From positions 858,001-922,000 of the forward strand of contig NZ_CP017080.1 in the NCBI RefSeq assembly GCF_001645685.2: DNA of 64,000 bases. The letters are read 5' to 3'. The translations under genes and the position numbers were made by a program. This DNA is from Peribacillus muralis (GTDB taxonomy: Bacteria > Bacillota > Bacilli > Bacillales > DSM-1321). Positions 33,442 through 41,999 of the stretch are shown here, piece after piece. How positions within the stretch are numbered: position 1 is the first letter of the stretch; every line of letters begins with the position of its first letter. The notes under the pieces are model-generated. The model had not been told where the DNA came from. It searched no databases and saw only the letters and a list, made by a program, of their open reading frames with translations.

Positions 33442-33598
33442 ATGACTAGCAACCCCTTAAGTTTATTTTTAACAAAATTAGAATAACACCAATATAAAAC
33501 CAAGTAAACTAAAAAGGTTAAAAAAGTTTAATTAGTTCGCTATGTTTATTTCCCTGCTTTTTTATGTAATAATGAAAAAAGTGAAGGAGGAGAACGGC

Positions 33599-34276
33599 TT
33601 GACTGCGAATAACGAACAAAATCAAAGTTCTCAAAATGACACGAGAACAAGATTGCTCACAAAAATCATCCCTATAATAAGAAAGAATGGCTTTCAATCC
33701 ATTCGGATGGATGATATGGCAAAATACATGGATGTTAGTAAAGCGACCATGTACAAATATTTCACTTCCAAAGAAGATGTCATTCAAGCGTCTGTTAATA
33801 GTTTTGTTGACTATATAAATGAACTTATCGTGGAATCGAATAATACGGTCAAATCATTTACCAAGGGTTTTCAACAATCCTTTGAACAATCGATTTTACT
33901 TGCGGCCTATATCTCTGATGTTTTCTTGAATGAGCTTCAAATCATGTATCCATATTTACATGATCAACTGAGGGATGCGATGCAAAGAAGAGAAGAAAAA
34001 TTGATGGTTTTTTATGAAGAGGGAAAAGATAAAGGACTATTCAATTCGGTTAATGAAAAGCTTATTTTTCTACAAGATGATGTATTGGTCCGCTCCATGA
34101 TAGATGCTAAATTTTTAATGCTGAACGGTCTGACCCTTCATCAATTATTGTGGGATTATTACCAGCTGAAGAAGCTTCAGCTCTTTAAAGCTGACCATGC
34201 AGAGCAAGTTGATGATCACCATATGGTGAATCAACTCGACTATATATCGAAAAAGCTAATGCGGGATTTATTTTAG
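33599..34276 (+). CDS. TetR-family transcriptional regulator
   Basis: TetR-type repressor of about 225 residues with the N-terminal HTH NGFQSIRMDDMAKYMDVSKA, then TMYKYFTSKEDVIQAS, followed by a helical ligand domain. TTG 33599 is chosen because AAGGAGGAG lies at 33583-33591; the open frame extends upstream to 33542 but includes the ribosome binding site region. It is divergent from the aldo/keto reductase, its most likely target. Confidence 0.85.
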   Translation: MTANNEQNQSSQNDTRTRLLTKIIPIIRKNGFQSIRMDDMAKYMDVSKATMYKYFTSKEDVIQASVNSFVDYINELIVESNNTVKSFTKGFQQSFEQSILLAAYISDVFLNELQIMYPYLHDQLRDAMQRREEKLMVFYEEGKDKGLFNSVNEKLIFLQDDVLVRSMIDAKFLMLNGLTLHQLLWDYYQLKKLQLFKADHAEQVDDHHMVNQLDYISKKLMRDLF

Positions 34277-34318
34277 GGCAGCCATACTTTTACGAAGATA
34301 TAAGAGTTTTTATAAGGG

Positions 34319-34343
34319 AGGTTGCCGCGGCAGCCTTTTTCTT
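34319..34343 (+). terminator. Terminator after the TetR gene
   Basis: AGGTTGCC and GGCAGCCT form a tight hairpin with a GC-rich centre, followed by TTTTTCTT. Confidence 0.75.
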
Positions 34344-34476
34344 ATTTTCAAAGGAATATTTCTGAGGGTGGCCGCAAAAAAAGTGGGCAGTTAAGAAAAA
34401 GTTAATAGTTTCGTTAGAGTTTAATAACATATGCAAGGTATTGTATACATATCGACAGAATAAGGAGGAGTTATGA

Positions 34477-35004
34477 ATGAAAAAATACGTAGCAAGTATA
34501 GCGGGTGCCGCTGTCCTATCGTGTGCAGGATTTCTGGGATTTGGTCAATTAGAGCAGGTTGTACAGAACCAAGGGAAGGATCAGGTAGCACATGCAGCAA
34601 GTAACGAAGTTCCGGTCAAGGGTGCGAAGGAAGCGGAAACTCCAGCAAAACCGATGGGGGGGCTTTCTACTCACGTACTTGACGAAGTAAAAGGAAAACC
34701 TGCACCAAATGTAAAAGTTAAAGTATATCGTGTGAATGAAGAAGGAAAGACGAAATACTTACACACGGCCAAAACGGATAAAGAGGGACGCGTTGGTTCC
34801 CTGCTTACACCAAAGGAAATGAAAGAGGGAACGTATGAAATCCATTTCTTTATAGGCGATTACTTTGATAAACAAGGCACGGAGGGTGCAGATGAATTCC
34901 TGGACGAAGTTCCACTTCGTTTTAAAGTGACTGATCCGAAACAACATTACCATGTACCAATTGTAGCCGCACCTGGAGGGTACAGCACATATCACGGAAG
35001 CTAA
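34477..35004 (+). CDS. Exported 5-hydroxyisourate hydrolase-like (transthyretin-related) protein
   Basis: 175-residue protein with a signal peptide (cleavage likely after AHA, about residue 41) and a linker rich in Glu/Lys/Pro. The rest is a transthyretin-related domain similar to 5-hydroxyisourate hydrolase, a urate-degradation enzyme. Catalytic landmarks: GLSTHVLDEVKGKPAPNVKV (first His), DKEGRVGSLL (Arg), HYHVPIVAAP (second His) and the C-terminal tetrapeptide YHGS where the family has YRGS. The export signal and the altered tail are unusual, since bacterial HIUases are generally cytoplasmic. AAGGAGGAG precedes the ATG. No other urate genes are nearby. It may instead be a structural or ligand-binding relative. 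Confidence 0.82.
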   Translation: MKKYVASIAGAAVLSCAGFLGFGQLEQVVQNQGKDQVAHAASNEVPVKGAKEAETPAKPMGGLSTHVLDEVKGKPAPNVKVKVYRVNEEGKTKYLHTAKTDKEGRVGSLLTPKEMKEGTYEIHFFIGDYFDKQGTEGADEFLDEVPLRFKVTDPKQHYHVPIVAAPGGYSTYHGS

Positions 35005-35042
35005 ACTAGTTGACAAGTTGTATGGGAGAAGATATTCCTCGA

Positions 35043-35087
35043 ACTATAGACATGCTCGATCGCAATCGAGTTTGTCTATAGTTTTTT
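35043..35087 (+). terminator. Terminator hairpin after the HIUase-like gene
   Basis: ACTATAGACA-TG-CTCGAT pairs with ATCGAG-TT-TGTCTATAGT, followed by TTTTTT. The inner TAGACA...CTCGAT/ATCGAG...TGTCTA arrangement is shared with a hairpin at 43594-43625. Confidence 0.88.
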
Positions 35088-35191
35088 GAGGATTTCGCAG
35101 CACTCGCTGCAAGCACTTTTGTTTGAACAATATATCCTCCCCCTTGCGCAAAATTGCATGATGATTATTTTTAATAAGGACAGGTGAAATA

Positions 35192-35905
35192 ATGACGAAA
35201 AAGATTTTGATTGTAGATGATGAAAGCAGCATAAGAGATGTTTGTAAAAGGTATTTACAAAGGGAGGGCTACCTCACCATTGAAGCGAGTGATGGCGAGG
35301 AGGCCATTGCCAAATGGAAAAAACAAAAACCAGATTTGATTATTCTGGATTTAATGATGCCTTATAAAACTGGATGGGAAGTGTGCCAGGAAATACGCGA
35401 GTTGGACGATGTCCCGATCATCATGTTAACGGCAAGAGGGGAAGAGCAGGATAGGCTGATGGGACTGACAAATGGAGCAGAAGACTATGTCACTAAACCG
35501 TTTAGTCCGAGGGAACTCGTATTGCGGGTCAAGTCGATCTTCCGGCTGCTGGGAAGAAATCCGTTGCTCACGCAAAATCGGGAAGCCCATGTGAACATGG
35601 TCCAATACGGGGAACTGGAGGTTAATGAAGCGACGCGAACGGTCTGTCTTCGTCATAATCCCATTGAATTGACGATGAAGGAATTTGACATCCTCTGGCT
35701 TTTGATCAATCATCCAAAACAAGTTTTCTCACGTTCCCAACTATTGGAAAAAGTTTGGGGTATGGAGTTTGAAGGAGATACAACAACGGTGACTGTCCAT
35801 ATGAGACGGTTACGTGAGAAGCTTGAGCGTGATCCATCCAACCCTCAAATGCTTAAGACCGTTTGGGGAGTGGGCTATAAGTTTGAAAGCGGGGATGAAG
35901 AATGA
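35192..35905 (+). CDS. OmpR/PhoB-family response regulator
   Basis: 237-residue two-component response regulator. The receiver domain (1-120) has phospho-acceptor Asp in LIILDLMMPYKTGWEVCQEI (about residue 53) and Lys in EDYVTKPFSP. The C-terminal winged helix (about 135-232) includes LTMKEFDILWLLI and TVHMRRLREKLE. It overlaps the histidine kinase gene by four bases. GACAGGTGA precedes the ATG. Targets are not evident. Confidence 0.93.
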   Translation: MTKKILIVDDESSIRDVCKRYLQREGYLTIEASDGEEAIAKWKKQKPDLIILDLMMPYKTGWEVCQEIRELDDVPIIMLTARGEEQDRLMGLTNGAEDYVTKPFSPRELVLRVKSIFRLLGRNPLLTQNREAHVNMVQYGELEVNEATRTVCLRHNPIELTMKEFDILWLLINHPKQVFSRSQLLEKVWGMEFEGDTTTVTVHMRRLREKLERDPSNPQMLKTVWGVGYKFESGDEE

Positions 35906-36942
35906 AAATAAGAACACAGCTGCTATTGGCTAACATCGCAAGCATTGGGGTGATAGTGATTTTCTTGATCTTTAGTTATATCGAAATGGTACTGCCTCCA
36001 GCCATCTTTAATTTGTTAGTCTTCATTACGTTAATTGCTACAGTTATATCCATCCTTGTGCATTTGTACCTGACTAAGCCCATTTTGAAATCCATTCGGG
36101 ATATATCGGCCGGTGCCAAGAAAATTCGGGAGGGTGATTTTAATTGTAGGATTAATGGAAGTAATATTATTGAGTTAAATACAATGGCCTTGAATTTTAA
36201 TGATATGAATGAGCAATTACTGAAAAGTTTCGAAAATCTGTCTAAATCCGAGGCATCAAGAAAACAATTGGTTGCAAATATTTCACACGACTTACGAACA
36301 CCGATCGCATCCATCAAGGCCTTTTCCGAAGCGCTTGAAGACGGTGTTGTAGAAGATAAAGAAACCTTCCATCAATATTTACGGACATTAGGACTTGAAA
36401 CCCAACGGCTTAGCGACTTGATTGATGAACTTTTTCAATTGTCCCAACTTGATGCAGATGGGATTACTCTCGTGAAACAACCATACCATATAGATCAGCT
36501 GATCCTTGAAACACTCCAGAATCAGTTGTTTCAAATTGAAGAAAAGAAACTCAATATTGAAGTGGATTTACCTGAACAATTGGAGCCAGTTTCAATTGCT
36601 CCTTCAAAAATGAAACAAGCTGTCATCAATCTGTTGGAAAACGCGATTCGTTACTCCCCTTTGAATGGAACCATCAAAATCATAGGAAAAAAGGACAAGT
36701 ACGGATTTATAAAAATATCGATGGCGGATGAGGGACAGGGCATACCTGAAGCAGATATGCCCTATGTGTTCGAACGCTTATATCGTGTGGAGAAATCCAG
36801 AAATAGAGAAACAGGTGGATCAGGTCTAGGGCTCGCCATAGCCAAGTCCATTATTGAGTTGCATGATGGTGAAATAGGAGTGGAACGGAACGATAAGGCA
36901 GGATGTACATTTTGGTTCACGCTTAAAAGAAATGACCATTAA
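35902..36942 (+). CDS. Sensor histidine kinase
   Basis: 346-residue kinase. Two transmembrane helices (about 9-28 and 34-54) are joined by a very short loop. They are followed by a HAMP domain, the HisKA box NISHDLRTPIASIKAFSEAL (phospho-His) and a HATPase domain with N-box NLLENAIRYSP, DEGQGIP and GGSGLGLAIAKSII. The lack of an extracellular sensor domain means it probably senses through the membrane or a partner protein. It overlaps its response regulator gene. The stimulus is unknown. Confidence 0.92.
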   Translation: MKIRTQLLLANIASIGVIVIFLIFSYIEMVLPPAIFNLLVFITLIATVISILVHLYLTKPILKSIRDISAGAKKIREGDFNCRINGSNIIELNTMALNFNDMNEQLLKSFENLSKSEASRKQLVANISHDLRTPIASIKAFSEALEDGVVEDKETFHQYLRTLGLETQRLSDLIDELFQLSQLDADGITLVKQPYHIDQLILETLQNQLFQIEEKKLNIEVDLPEQLEPVSIAPSKMKQAVINLLENAIRYSPLNGTIKIIGKKDKYGFIKISMADEGQGIPEADMPYVFERLYRVEKSRNRETGGSGLGLAIAKSIIELHDGEIGVERNDKAGCTFWFTLKRNDH

Positions 36943-36949
36943 AGTAATC

Positions 36950-36973
36950 CAAGGCAAGCCTTGCTTTTGTTTT
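36950..36973 (+). terminator. Terminator after the two-component genes
   Basis: CAAGGCAAGCCTTG hairpin followed by CTTTTGTTTTT, eight bases after the stop. Confidence 0.7.
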
Positions 36974-36984
36974 TGCAACTGTGA

Positions 36985-37045
36985 ATCGAATTCACGTCAA
37001 TCGTTTCTTTACGTTTCCTAAAGAAAGGTTTTACATCTTGAAAAT
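36985..37045 (-). pseudogene. Short IS1182-type transposase remnant
   Basis: On the minus strand the translation FQDVKPFFRKRKETID matches HQDVKPIYAKRKETIERVF of the IS1182 transposase at 42000-43366. Nucleotides agree across about 50 positions (for example GGTTTTACATCTTG and TCAATCGTTTC). Nothing else of the element remains here. Confidence 0.6.
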
Positions 37046-37146
37046 AGATGATACAGTAAATAAAAGGGATTTTATTATCTCAGTAAGAGGCGGGATGAGA
37101 ATTGATCAAGATATATACACGGTGCCACGTGAAGGGGTGAGGCAGC

Positions 37147-37566
37147 TTGGAAATTTGGAAAGTAAGCGAAAAGGTAGCGAAATTTAGCGATGTAATCCCT
37201 AAATACATTTTCAGCCTATTTTTTTCCTGCATCTCTTTAGCTGCTAGTATAATTCTCTTTAGTGGAGAGATCTCCTGGTTACTGCCTGGAATTATTGTAT
37301 ATCCATTTTATATCGTTGTCCCCTACGTGATTTTTGCGGTGCCCGTACAGGTATTTCTCAATAGGTATCCAAGGAAATTTAACTTGCTTTACTTATTCAT
37401 ATACATTTTTTTCTCGTTTATAGCTGTATTCATATTGTATATAGTACAAGATGTAAACGTTGCAATGAATGTTGTAAGAATGAAGCAGTTTTATGAATTA
37501 AGTTTTTCTGCTGCTGTAATCTTTTGGATATGGGACTCCATTTTTTTACATGAGAAACCGGAGTAG
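37147..37566 (+). CDS. Four-helix membrane protein, possibly UPF0715-like
   Basis: 139-residue integral membrane protein with four hydrophobic segments, about residues 20-42, 43-60, 80-98 and 108-130 (LFFSCISLAASIILFS, IIVYPFYIVVPYVIFAV, LLYLFIYIFFSFIAVFIL and a C-terminal one). The size and layout recall small Bacillus UPF0715 proteins, but I cannot confirm the family. TTG 37147 follows AAGGGGTGAGG at suitable distance. Function unknown. The preceding 100 bases may be its leader. Confidence 0.6.
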   Translation: MEIWKVSEKVAKFSDVIPKYIFSLFFSCISLAASIILFSGEISWLLPGIIVYPFYIVVPYVIFAVPVQVFLNRYPRKFNLLYLFIYIFFSFIAVFILYIVQDVNVAMNVVRMKQFYELSFSAAVIFWIWDSIFLHEKPE

Positions 37567-37589
37567 TTCTCGAGCTGTCTTTCAGGCAG

Positions 37590-38675
37590 CTTTTTATATT
37601 GGAACGAATGGTATACATTCCTATTCTCAAAGGGAAGTAGATAGGATAAATAGTGTTACCAAAAAAGTGGGGAACGTATACAACAAAATGTATCAAAAAC
37701 TGCTGGACGGCTCTCAAGAAAGTAATCTTTGGAAGTCCCAACTGGGTTTGCCTGTCCAAACCTTGGATGCTGCCAATGTTTCCAGTGATTTTTAAAGCTA
37801 CTTTACAAGAATGGACTTCATTATTAATGGAGATGAAATCAACTGGTTAAAGTGAATTCTGATACACCTACAGGATACATAGAATCATCCATCGCTAATC
37901 AGATCATATGTGAAGAATATGGATTCGTATCCCCAAATAAACTTGAAGATAATATCAAAAGAACGTGGGCAATCATCAGCCAATAATACAATCTATCAAA
38001 TGATAATACGGTTCATTTTACTTCCTATGGCTGGCACGATGAAGATCGTAAAACTATTTCATTCAATTTAACAAATAGTGGTTTACAGAACACCAAATAC
38101 ATAGCTATTGAAATATCATCGTGTCGGATGAGGGGCTTTTCGACCAAGAAATTGATAGGATTAACTTCTTGTATCGACTATATCCGCTTGAGTACTTGGT
38201 TGATGATAAAGATTCTGCCAGAAGGGAAATAGGGCCCTCTTTGTTAGAACATATTACTGGTGTAAAGTGAATTTAATTAAATCCGCCCGGTACCTTCCTT
38301 ATGCAGTCTAAAGCGATTTTAGCTCTGATTTGGTCTCGGCGGGATGACAGCGGGATTTTCAGCTTAGAAGAAAGAGAAAGCATCCGTCGTCACTTTTTGC
38401 CCACTTATTTAAGAGGTGATTTTCCTTTTGAGAATGAGGCGTATGTGGCAAAGCCAATTTACGGACGCGAGGGCGAAATTGTGGAAATCTTTGACAGCTT
38501 TTCTAACATAATAGAGAAAGATGAAGAAGATTATTACGCCGGATGGCAAAAGGTTTATCAACAATATGTTGAGATGCCCGATAAAATGGTAGAAACTTGG
38601 GACGGTGAATATACCGGGAAAATGCTTGTAGCTTCTTTCTATCAAGAAGACCTAGTTACTCATTCCAACGTGTAG
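37590..38675 (+). pseudogene. Degraded glutathionylspermidine-synthase-family gene
   Basis: Translated fragments in successive frames give a nearly complete ATP-grasp glutathionylspermidine-synthase-like protein. In order: REVDRINSVTKKVGNVYNKM and LWKSQLGLPVQTLDAANV (37640-37780); DFIINGDEINWLK with VNSDTPTGYIESSIAN (37815-37900); NTVHFTSYGWHDED (38000-38045); DEGLFDQEIDRINFLYRLYP with LEYLVDDKDSARREIGPSLL (38125-38245); then NPPGTFLMQSKAILALIW and AYVAKPIYGREGEIVEIFD to 38675. SDTPTGYIES and KPIYGREG are family landmarks. At least two stops (at about 37983 and 38268) and several frame changes interrupt it, and the expected C-terminal RIGG-type end is missing. Confidence 0.78.
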
Positions 38676-39042
38676 GTGAGTTTTTAATTTGTTTAATTAA
38701 CAAAAAAATCCTGGGCGCTAATGATATTAATTATTCAATTTAATTGCGCAACTAAAGGAAGATAGAATGATTTTTGCAATTATTGAAGATGAGCAGGAGG
38801 AATTGATCTGAGCCTAAAGACGGGTAGCAATTTAGTTACTTGTTTTATTAAATTGAACTAAAATTTAAATGGGTAACTTAAAAAAGCTAAACATTAATAG
38901 CTAACTAAATAAATACAACTTTTAGTAAACTCTATCTTATTTGTGTATAATTGAAATGAATCACATATATTTGTCTAATTAACTTTTTTTTCTTGTTTCG
39001 CAAATAAAAAAGCACTATTGGTGCAAACTAAGTGAGGTATAT
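38676..39042. other. AT-rich spacer without recognised gene
   Basis: No frame of useful length with a ribosome binding site is present. The last 60 bases carry the leader of the cupin gene. A short frame at 38767 (MIFAIIEDEQEELI) has AAAGGAAG upstream but ends after 14 codons. Confidence 0.35.
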
Positions 39043-39426
39043 ATGGAAAATCAAAAGAACTACAACTACAATCAACAAATGGACATTAAGTTTGATTATC
39101 TAGAAAAAATCACTATCAAGGATATTGTTCGTGATAATACGGATAAATGGTTCAATCAATCACTATGTGAGGTAAATTCATCCGTTTTGAGACTTGGTAT
39201 CTTTGAGGGTGAATATCATATGCATAAACATGAGAATGATGATGAAGTCTTTTTTGTATTAGAGGGCGCACTCGTTTTGGAAACGGAAAATGGTAACTTT
39301 GAGCTGGGGCAATACGAAGGAGCCTGTGTGCCAAAAGGTACGATGCATAGACCGGTGGTACCAAAGGGCAAGGCAGTAGTTTTGATGATTGAAAACAAAG
39401 GGATCGATCCTATTGGTACAGTATAG
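39043..39426 (+). CDS. Cupin-domain protein
   Basis: 127-residue single-domain cupin. The metal-binding motif 1 is visible as HMHKHENDDEVFFVLEGALVLE (residues about 65-85) and motif 2 around VPKGTMHRPVVPKG (about 100). It is likely a metal-binding protein or small enzyme of unspecified substrate. The ATG has a weak GTGAGG upstream. It has its own terminator. Confidence 0.82.
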   Translation: MENQKNYNYNQQMDIKFDYLEKITIKDIVRDNTDKWFNQSLCEVNSSVLRLGIFEGEYHMHKHENDDEVFFVLEGALVLETENGNFELGQYEGACVPKGTMHRPVVPKGKAVVLMIENKGIDPIGTV

Positions 39427-39444
39427 TCCTCTTAAAGACTAATT

Positions 39445-39495
39445 AAAAAAGTCCTGTTTTCTCGGTGTAATAAATGAGGAATTTGGACTTTTTTT
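39445..39495 (+). terminator. Terminator after the cupin gene
   Basis: AAAAAAGTCC and GGACTTTTTT flank a 30-base loop, followed by more T residues. Confidence 0.6.
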
Positions 39496-39535
39496 ATATT
39501 TGGTTTAATCTTGTAATGTTGTTTTTTTTTGTTAT

Positions 39536-39760
39536 TAAGCTTCCCCTTGTAACAGGGTAGAAGCTGGCAAGGGGATGTGGGGGAAGCCCCCGCATAGAGT
39601 AGCTAATTAAGAGTGAGAGAAATTTACCTGAATTCCTCGTTTTAAGTACGTCCACTTGGCGATAGTCCCGCACCGCCAAAATTTCGGAATACAAGGGGGT
39701 AAAGGTGGAGATTTTTGAGCGTTTCAATCCGTAGGACAAAAATACCACCCCAACTTGCCG
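39536..39760. other. Structured non-coding region of unknown origin
   Basis: GCTTCCCCTTG (from 39540) can pair with CAAGGGG (39570-39577) and then GGGGGAAGCCCCC (39583-39595) forms a second GC-rich hairpin. Further on are GTCCCGCACCGCC and CCACCCCAACTTGCCG. The sequence is more GC-rich than its surroundings and has no frame with a ribosome binding site. It could be a plasmid or transposon remnant (for example a transfer origin), but I cannot identify it. Confidence 0.3.
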
Positions 39761-39954
39761 TCGTGAAAAATCTTATAGGAGATATTTTTGATTTGTTCAT
39801 TATATGATTTAAACACGATGAACTATGCTCCAAAATGGGTATAGTGCAGATTTAAAAGAACTTAATTAAATCACGAAAAGAATAAGTCGTATTTTCAGGA
39901 AGCACATACGGCCACTTTGACGCCTAAACATAAAAGGAAGGTGAAGGAACAGGA

Positions 39955-40380
39955 ATGAAAGCATATCCTTTAACAGAAAGTGAATTTACATTAATAGATG
40001 AAGCTAAAAGGAAAATTACGGACCTCTATGAAGACGATAGACATCATGTGGGAGCTGCCATAAAAACGAAATCCGGAAATATTGTTTCGGCGGTACATAT
40101 AGAAGCATATATTGGGCGGGTTTCGGTATGTGCTGAAGCCATTGCAATGGGAAAGGCCATTTCAGACGGAGAAAGATACTTTGAAACGATAGTGGCAGTA
40201 AGGCATCCGTATTCCGATGAAAAGAATAGGGAGTTGAGAGTCGTAAGTCCGTGTGGGATGTGCAGGGAATTAATCTCCGATTATTCACCAGACTGTTTTA
40301 TTATTTTGGAGATAGATGGAAAACTACAGAAAACGAAAATTGGTGAACTGATTCCACTTAAATACAGTCGGGAATCATGA
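39955..40380 (+). CDS. Cytidine deaminase-like (blasticidin-S-deaminase type) enzyme
   Basis: 141-residue zinc deaminase of the cytidine deaminase superfamily. Zinc ligands and catalytic Glu are in SVCAEAIAMGKAI (C-A-E) and SPCGMCRELISDY (PC-x2-C), at about residues 62 and 102. The short chain and sequence around HIEAYIGRVSVCAE resemble blasticidin-S-deaminase-like and stand-alone Bacillus homologs rather than housekeeping Cdd. The substrate is probably cytidine or a related modified nucleoside. GAAGGTGAAGG precedes the ATG. Monocistronic. Confidence 0.82.
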   Translation: MKAYPLTESEFTLIDEAKRKITDLYEDDRHHVGAAIKTKSGNIVSAVHIEAYIGRVSVCAEAIAMGKAISDGERYFETIVAVRHPYSDEKNRELRVVSPCGMCRELISDYSPDCFIILEIDGKLQKTKIGELIPLKYSRES

Positions 40381-40534
40381 AAGAAAAATATTTTCGACTT
40401 TACTTGAAGATAGAGCTGCGATGACAGTTCTTTTTTTCACGTAAAAGAACAGGTGTGTTAATATAGTATAGCAAAGCCGAATTTTTTATTAACTGTAGTA
40501 GGCACATCTTATTCATCAAAGGAGTTCATTCATA

Positions 40535-41332
40535 ATGCAAGTCTTACAAAAAACACAAAAAATAGTACGCTATCAGAATCAACAGGGCCATATACATTAC
40601 GGAATTGTTGAGGATGAGTCAATATTACAACTATCGAGCAGTTTTGCTGAACTTGTCAACAAGGAAATAAAGTATGACGGGGTAACGGTGAAATATAGTG
40701 ACGTGAAAATTTTGGAGCCGGTAAAACCATCCAAAGTGGTCAATTTCGGGTGGACATATGCAGGCCATGCAAAGGAAACAGGGGGAGAGGCGAACCTTGT
40801 TGAACCATTTCTATTCTTAAAGCCCTTATCTTCGCTTATTGCAGACAAGGAAACGATTGTACTTCCGCCTGCCGAATTAACCAACCAAGTGGAACTTGAA
40901 GGGGAAGTGGCTTTGATCATCGGGAAGCGCGGAAAAAACATAAAAGAAGAAGATGCGCTTGATTACGTGTTTGGCTGCACGATATTCAATGATGTCACGG
41001 CAAGAGATCTTACAAAAAAAGATCCACAGTTTACACGGGGTAAGGGATTTGATACGTTCGGGCCATTAGGACCGTGCATCGTTACCGGGGTGGACCCGAC
41101 AAACTTACGGATTGTGACCACTCTAAACGGCCGTGTTGTCCAAGACGGCAATACGAATGAAATGTCTCTGAGCATACCTTATCTAATCAGCTGGCTATCG
41201 CAGGTAATGACACTGGAGCCCGGTGACATTTTGGCAACGGGATCACCATCTGGCAGCTGCCCGGTCAAATCAGGGGATGAAATCGTTGTCGAAGTCGAGA
41301 ATATCGGTCAGTTGAGTAATAACGTTCAATAG
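40535..41332 (+). CDS. Fumarylacetoacetate hydrolase (FAH) family protein
   Basis: 265-residue member of the FAH family (2-keto-4-pentenoate hydratase / 2-hydroxyhepta-2,4-diene-1,7-dioate isomerase type). Metal ligands are in QVELEGEVALIIGKRGK, preceded by VVNFGWTYAGHAKE; the substrate loop is FGCTIFNDVTARDLTKKDPQ and the C-terminal part has GDILATGSPSGSCPV. AAAGGAG lies upstream of the ATG. The reaction is C-C bond hydrolysis, decarboxylation or isomerisation of a beta-diketo acid; the specific substrate is unknown. A terminator follows. Confidence 0.88.
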   Translation: MQVLQKTQKIVRYQNQQGHIHYGIVEDESILQLSSSFAELVNKEIKYDGVTVKYSDVKILEPVKPSKVVNFGWTYAGHAKETGGEANLVEPFLFLKPLSSLIADKETIVLPPAELTNQVELEGEVALIIGKRGKNIKEEDALDYVFGCTIFNDVTARDLTKKDPQFTRGKGFDTFGPLGPCIVTGVDPTNLRIVTTLNGRVVQDGNTNEMSLSIPYLISWLSQVMTLEPGDILATGSPSGSCPVKSGDEIVVEVENIGQLSNNVQ

Positions 41333-41451
41333 GTGATACTAGTCTAGCATGCCTCCTTCATCAAGAGATATGCCCATTCAAATCAATGATGGAGTGGCAG
41401 CATCGAGATTTACTTGTCAAGAAGATTGCTATTCTTATGTGTCGAAGTCAG

Positions 41452-41477
41452 AGCTGCCTTTAAGGCAGCTTTATTTT
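41452..41477 (+). terminator. Terminator hairpin after the FAH gene
   Basis: AGCTGCC-TTTAA-GGCAGCT followed by TTATTTT. Confidence 0.75.
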
Positions 41478-41631
41478 ATGGAGAAGAGCATTTGAGGCGA
41501 TTCCACATAAAAACAGGATCTGGATGACGGCACGAATGGTGCTGATCTGAGTTTAATCAGTTCACCGCTTTTTAGCCTATTTGTTAGAAAAATATGGTAT
41601 GATTAGTTAATCTGTAAAGGTGGGGACGACT

Positions 41632-41814
41632 ATGTCAATCAATGGCGGCGATGCGCTATATTCAATATTTTTCCTTATATGTATATTTGGAATATTTTCT
41701 GGAGTGTTTTTTCTGGTATGGACACTCGTGACCAAACAGCCAAACAAGTCAAATAGAATTGAACAAAAACTGGATAAAATAATTGTGTTACTGGAAAAGG
41801 ATAAGAAAGAGTAA
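41632..41814 (+). CDS. Small DUF4083-like membrane protein
   Basis: 60-residue protein with one transmembrane helix (residues about 8-32, LYSIFFLICIFGIFSGVFFL) and a charged C-terminal coiled segment IEQKLDKIIVLLEKDKKE. That layout is typical of small DUF4083 proteins of Bacillaceae. ATG 41632 is preferred over GTG 41620, because AAAGGTGGGGA is its ribosome binding site. The terminator for this gene has been split or duplicated by the IS element at 41891. Function unknown. Confidence 0.7.
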   Translation: MSINGGDALYSIFFLICIFGIFSGVFFLVWTLVTKQPNKSNRIEQKLDKIIVLLEKDKKE

Positions 41815-41865
41815 CCTTTTTTGACTGCTTTGGATATGACCATTAAGAACAGATTGGATAGAAAA

Positions 41866-41890
41866 AACTCTGGAGGGTAGCTCCAGAGTT
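41866..41890. repeat. Left copy of a 25-bp terminator-hairpin direct repeat flanking the IS element
   Basis: A palindromic hairpin with arms AACTCTGGAG and CTCCAGAGTT. An identical copy in the same orientation lies at 43633-43657. Removing the intervening segment restores an A-run / hairpin / T-run terminator for the DUF4083-like gene. Confidence 0.85.
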
Positions 41891-41999
41891 CAGTTTGTAG
41901 ACAAAAGGGGTTCGGAATTATAAATTCCGAACCCCTTTTTGAGATTCTCTTTGAATTGTGCCTATAGTGAAGAGATTCGGGCTCTACGAGCCTTCTATG

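Noticed and set aside
34410..34450. Possible sigma-B promoter (GTTTAA with GGTATT) before the HIUase-like gene
   Set aside because: The spacing of 11-12 bases and imperfect -10 do not fit well enough to call.
37041..37187. Short frame beginning LKIDDTVNKRDFIIS before the four-helix membrane protein
   Set aside because: No ribosome binding site, overlaps an IS trace at its start and the next gene at its end; more likely leader sequence.
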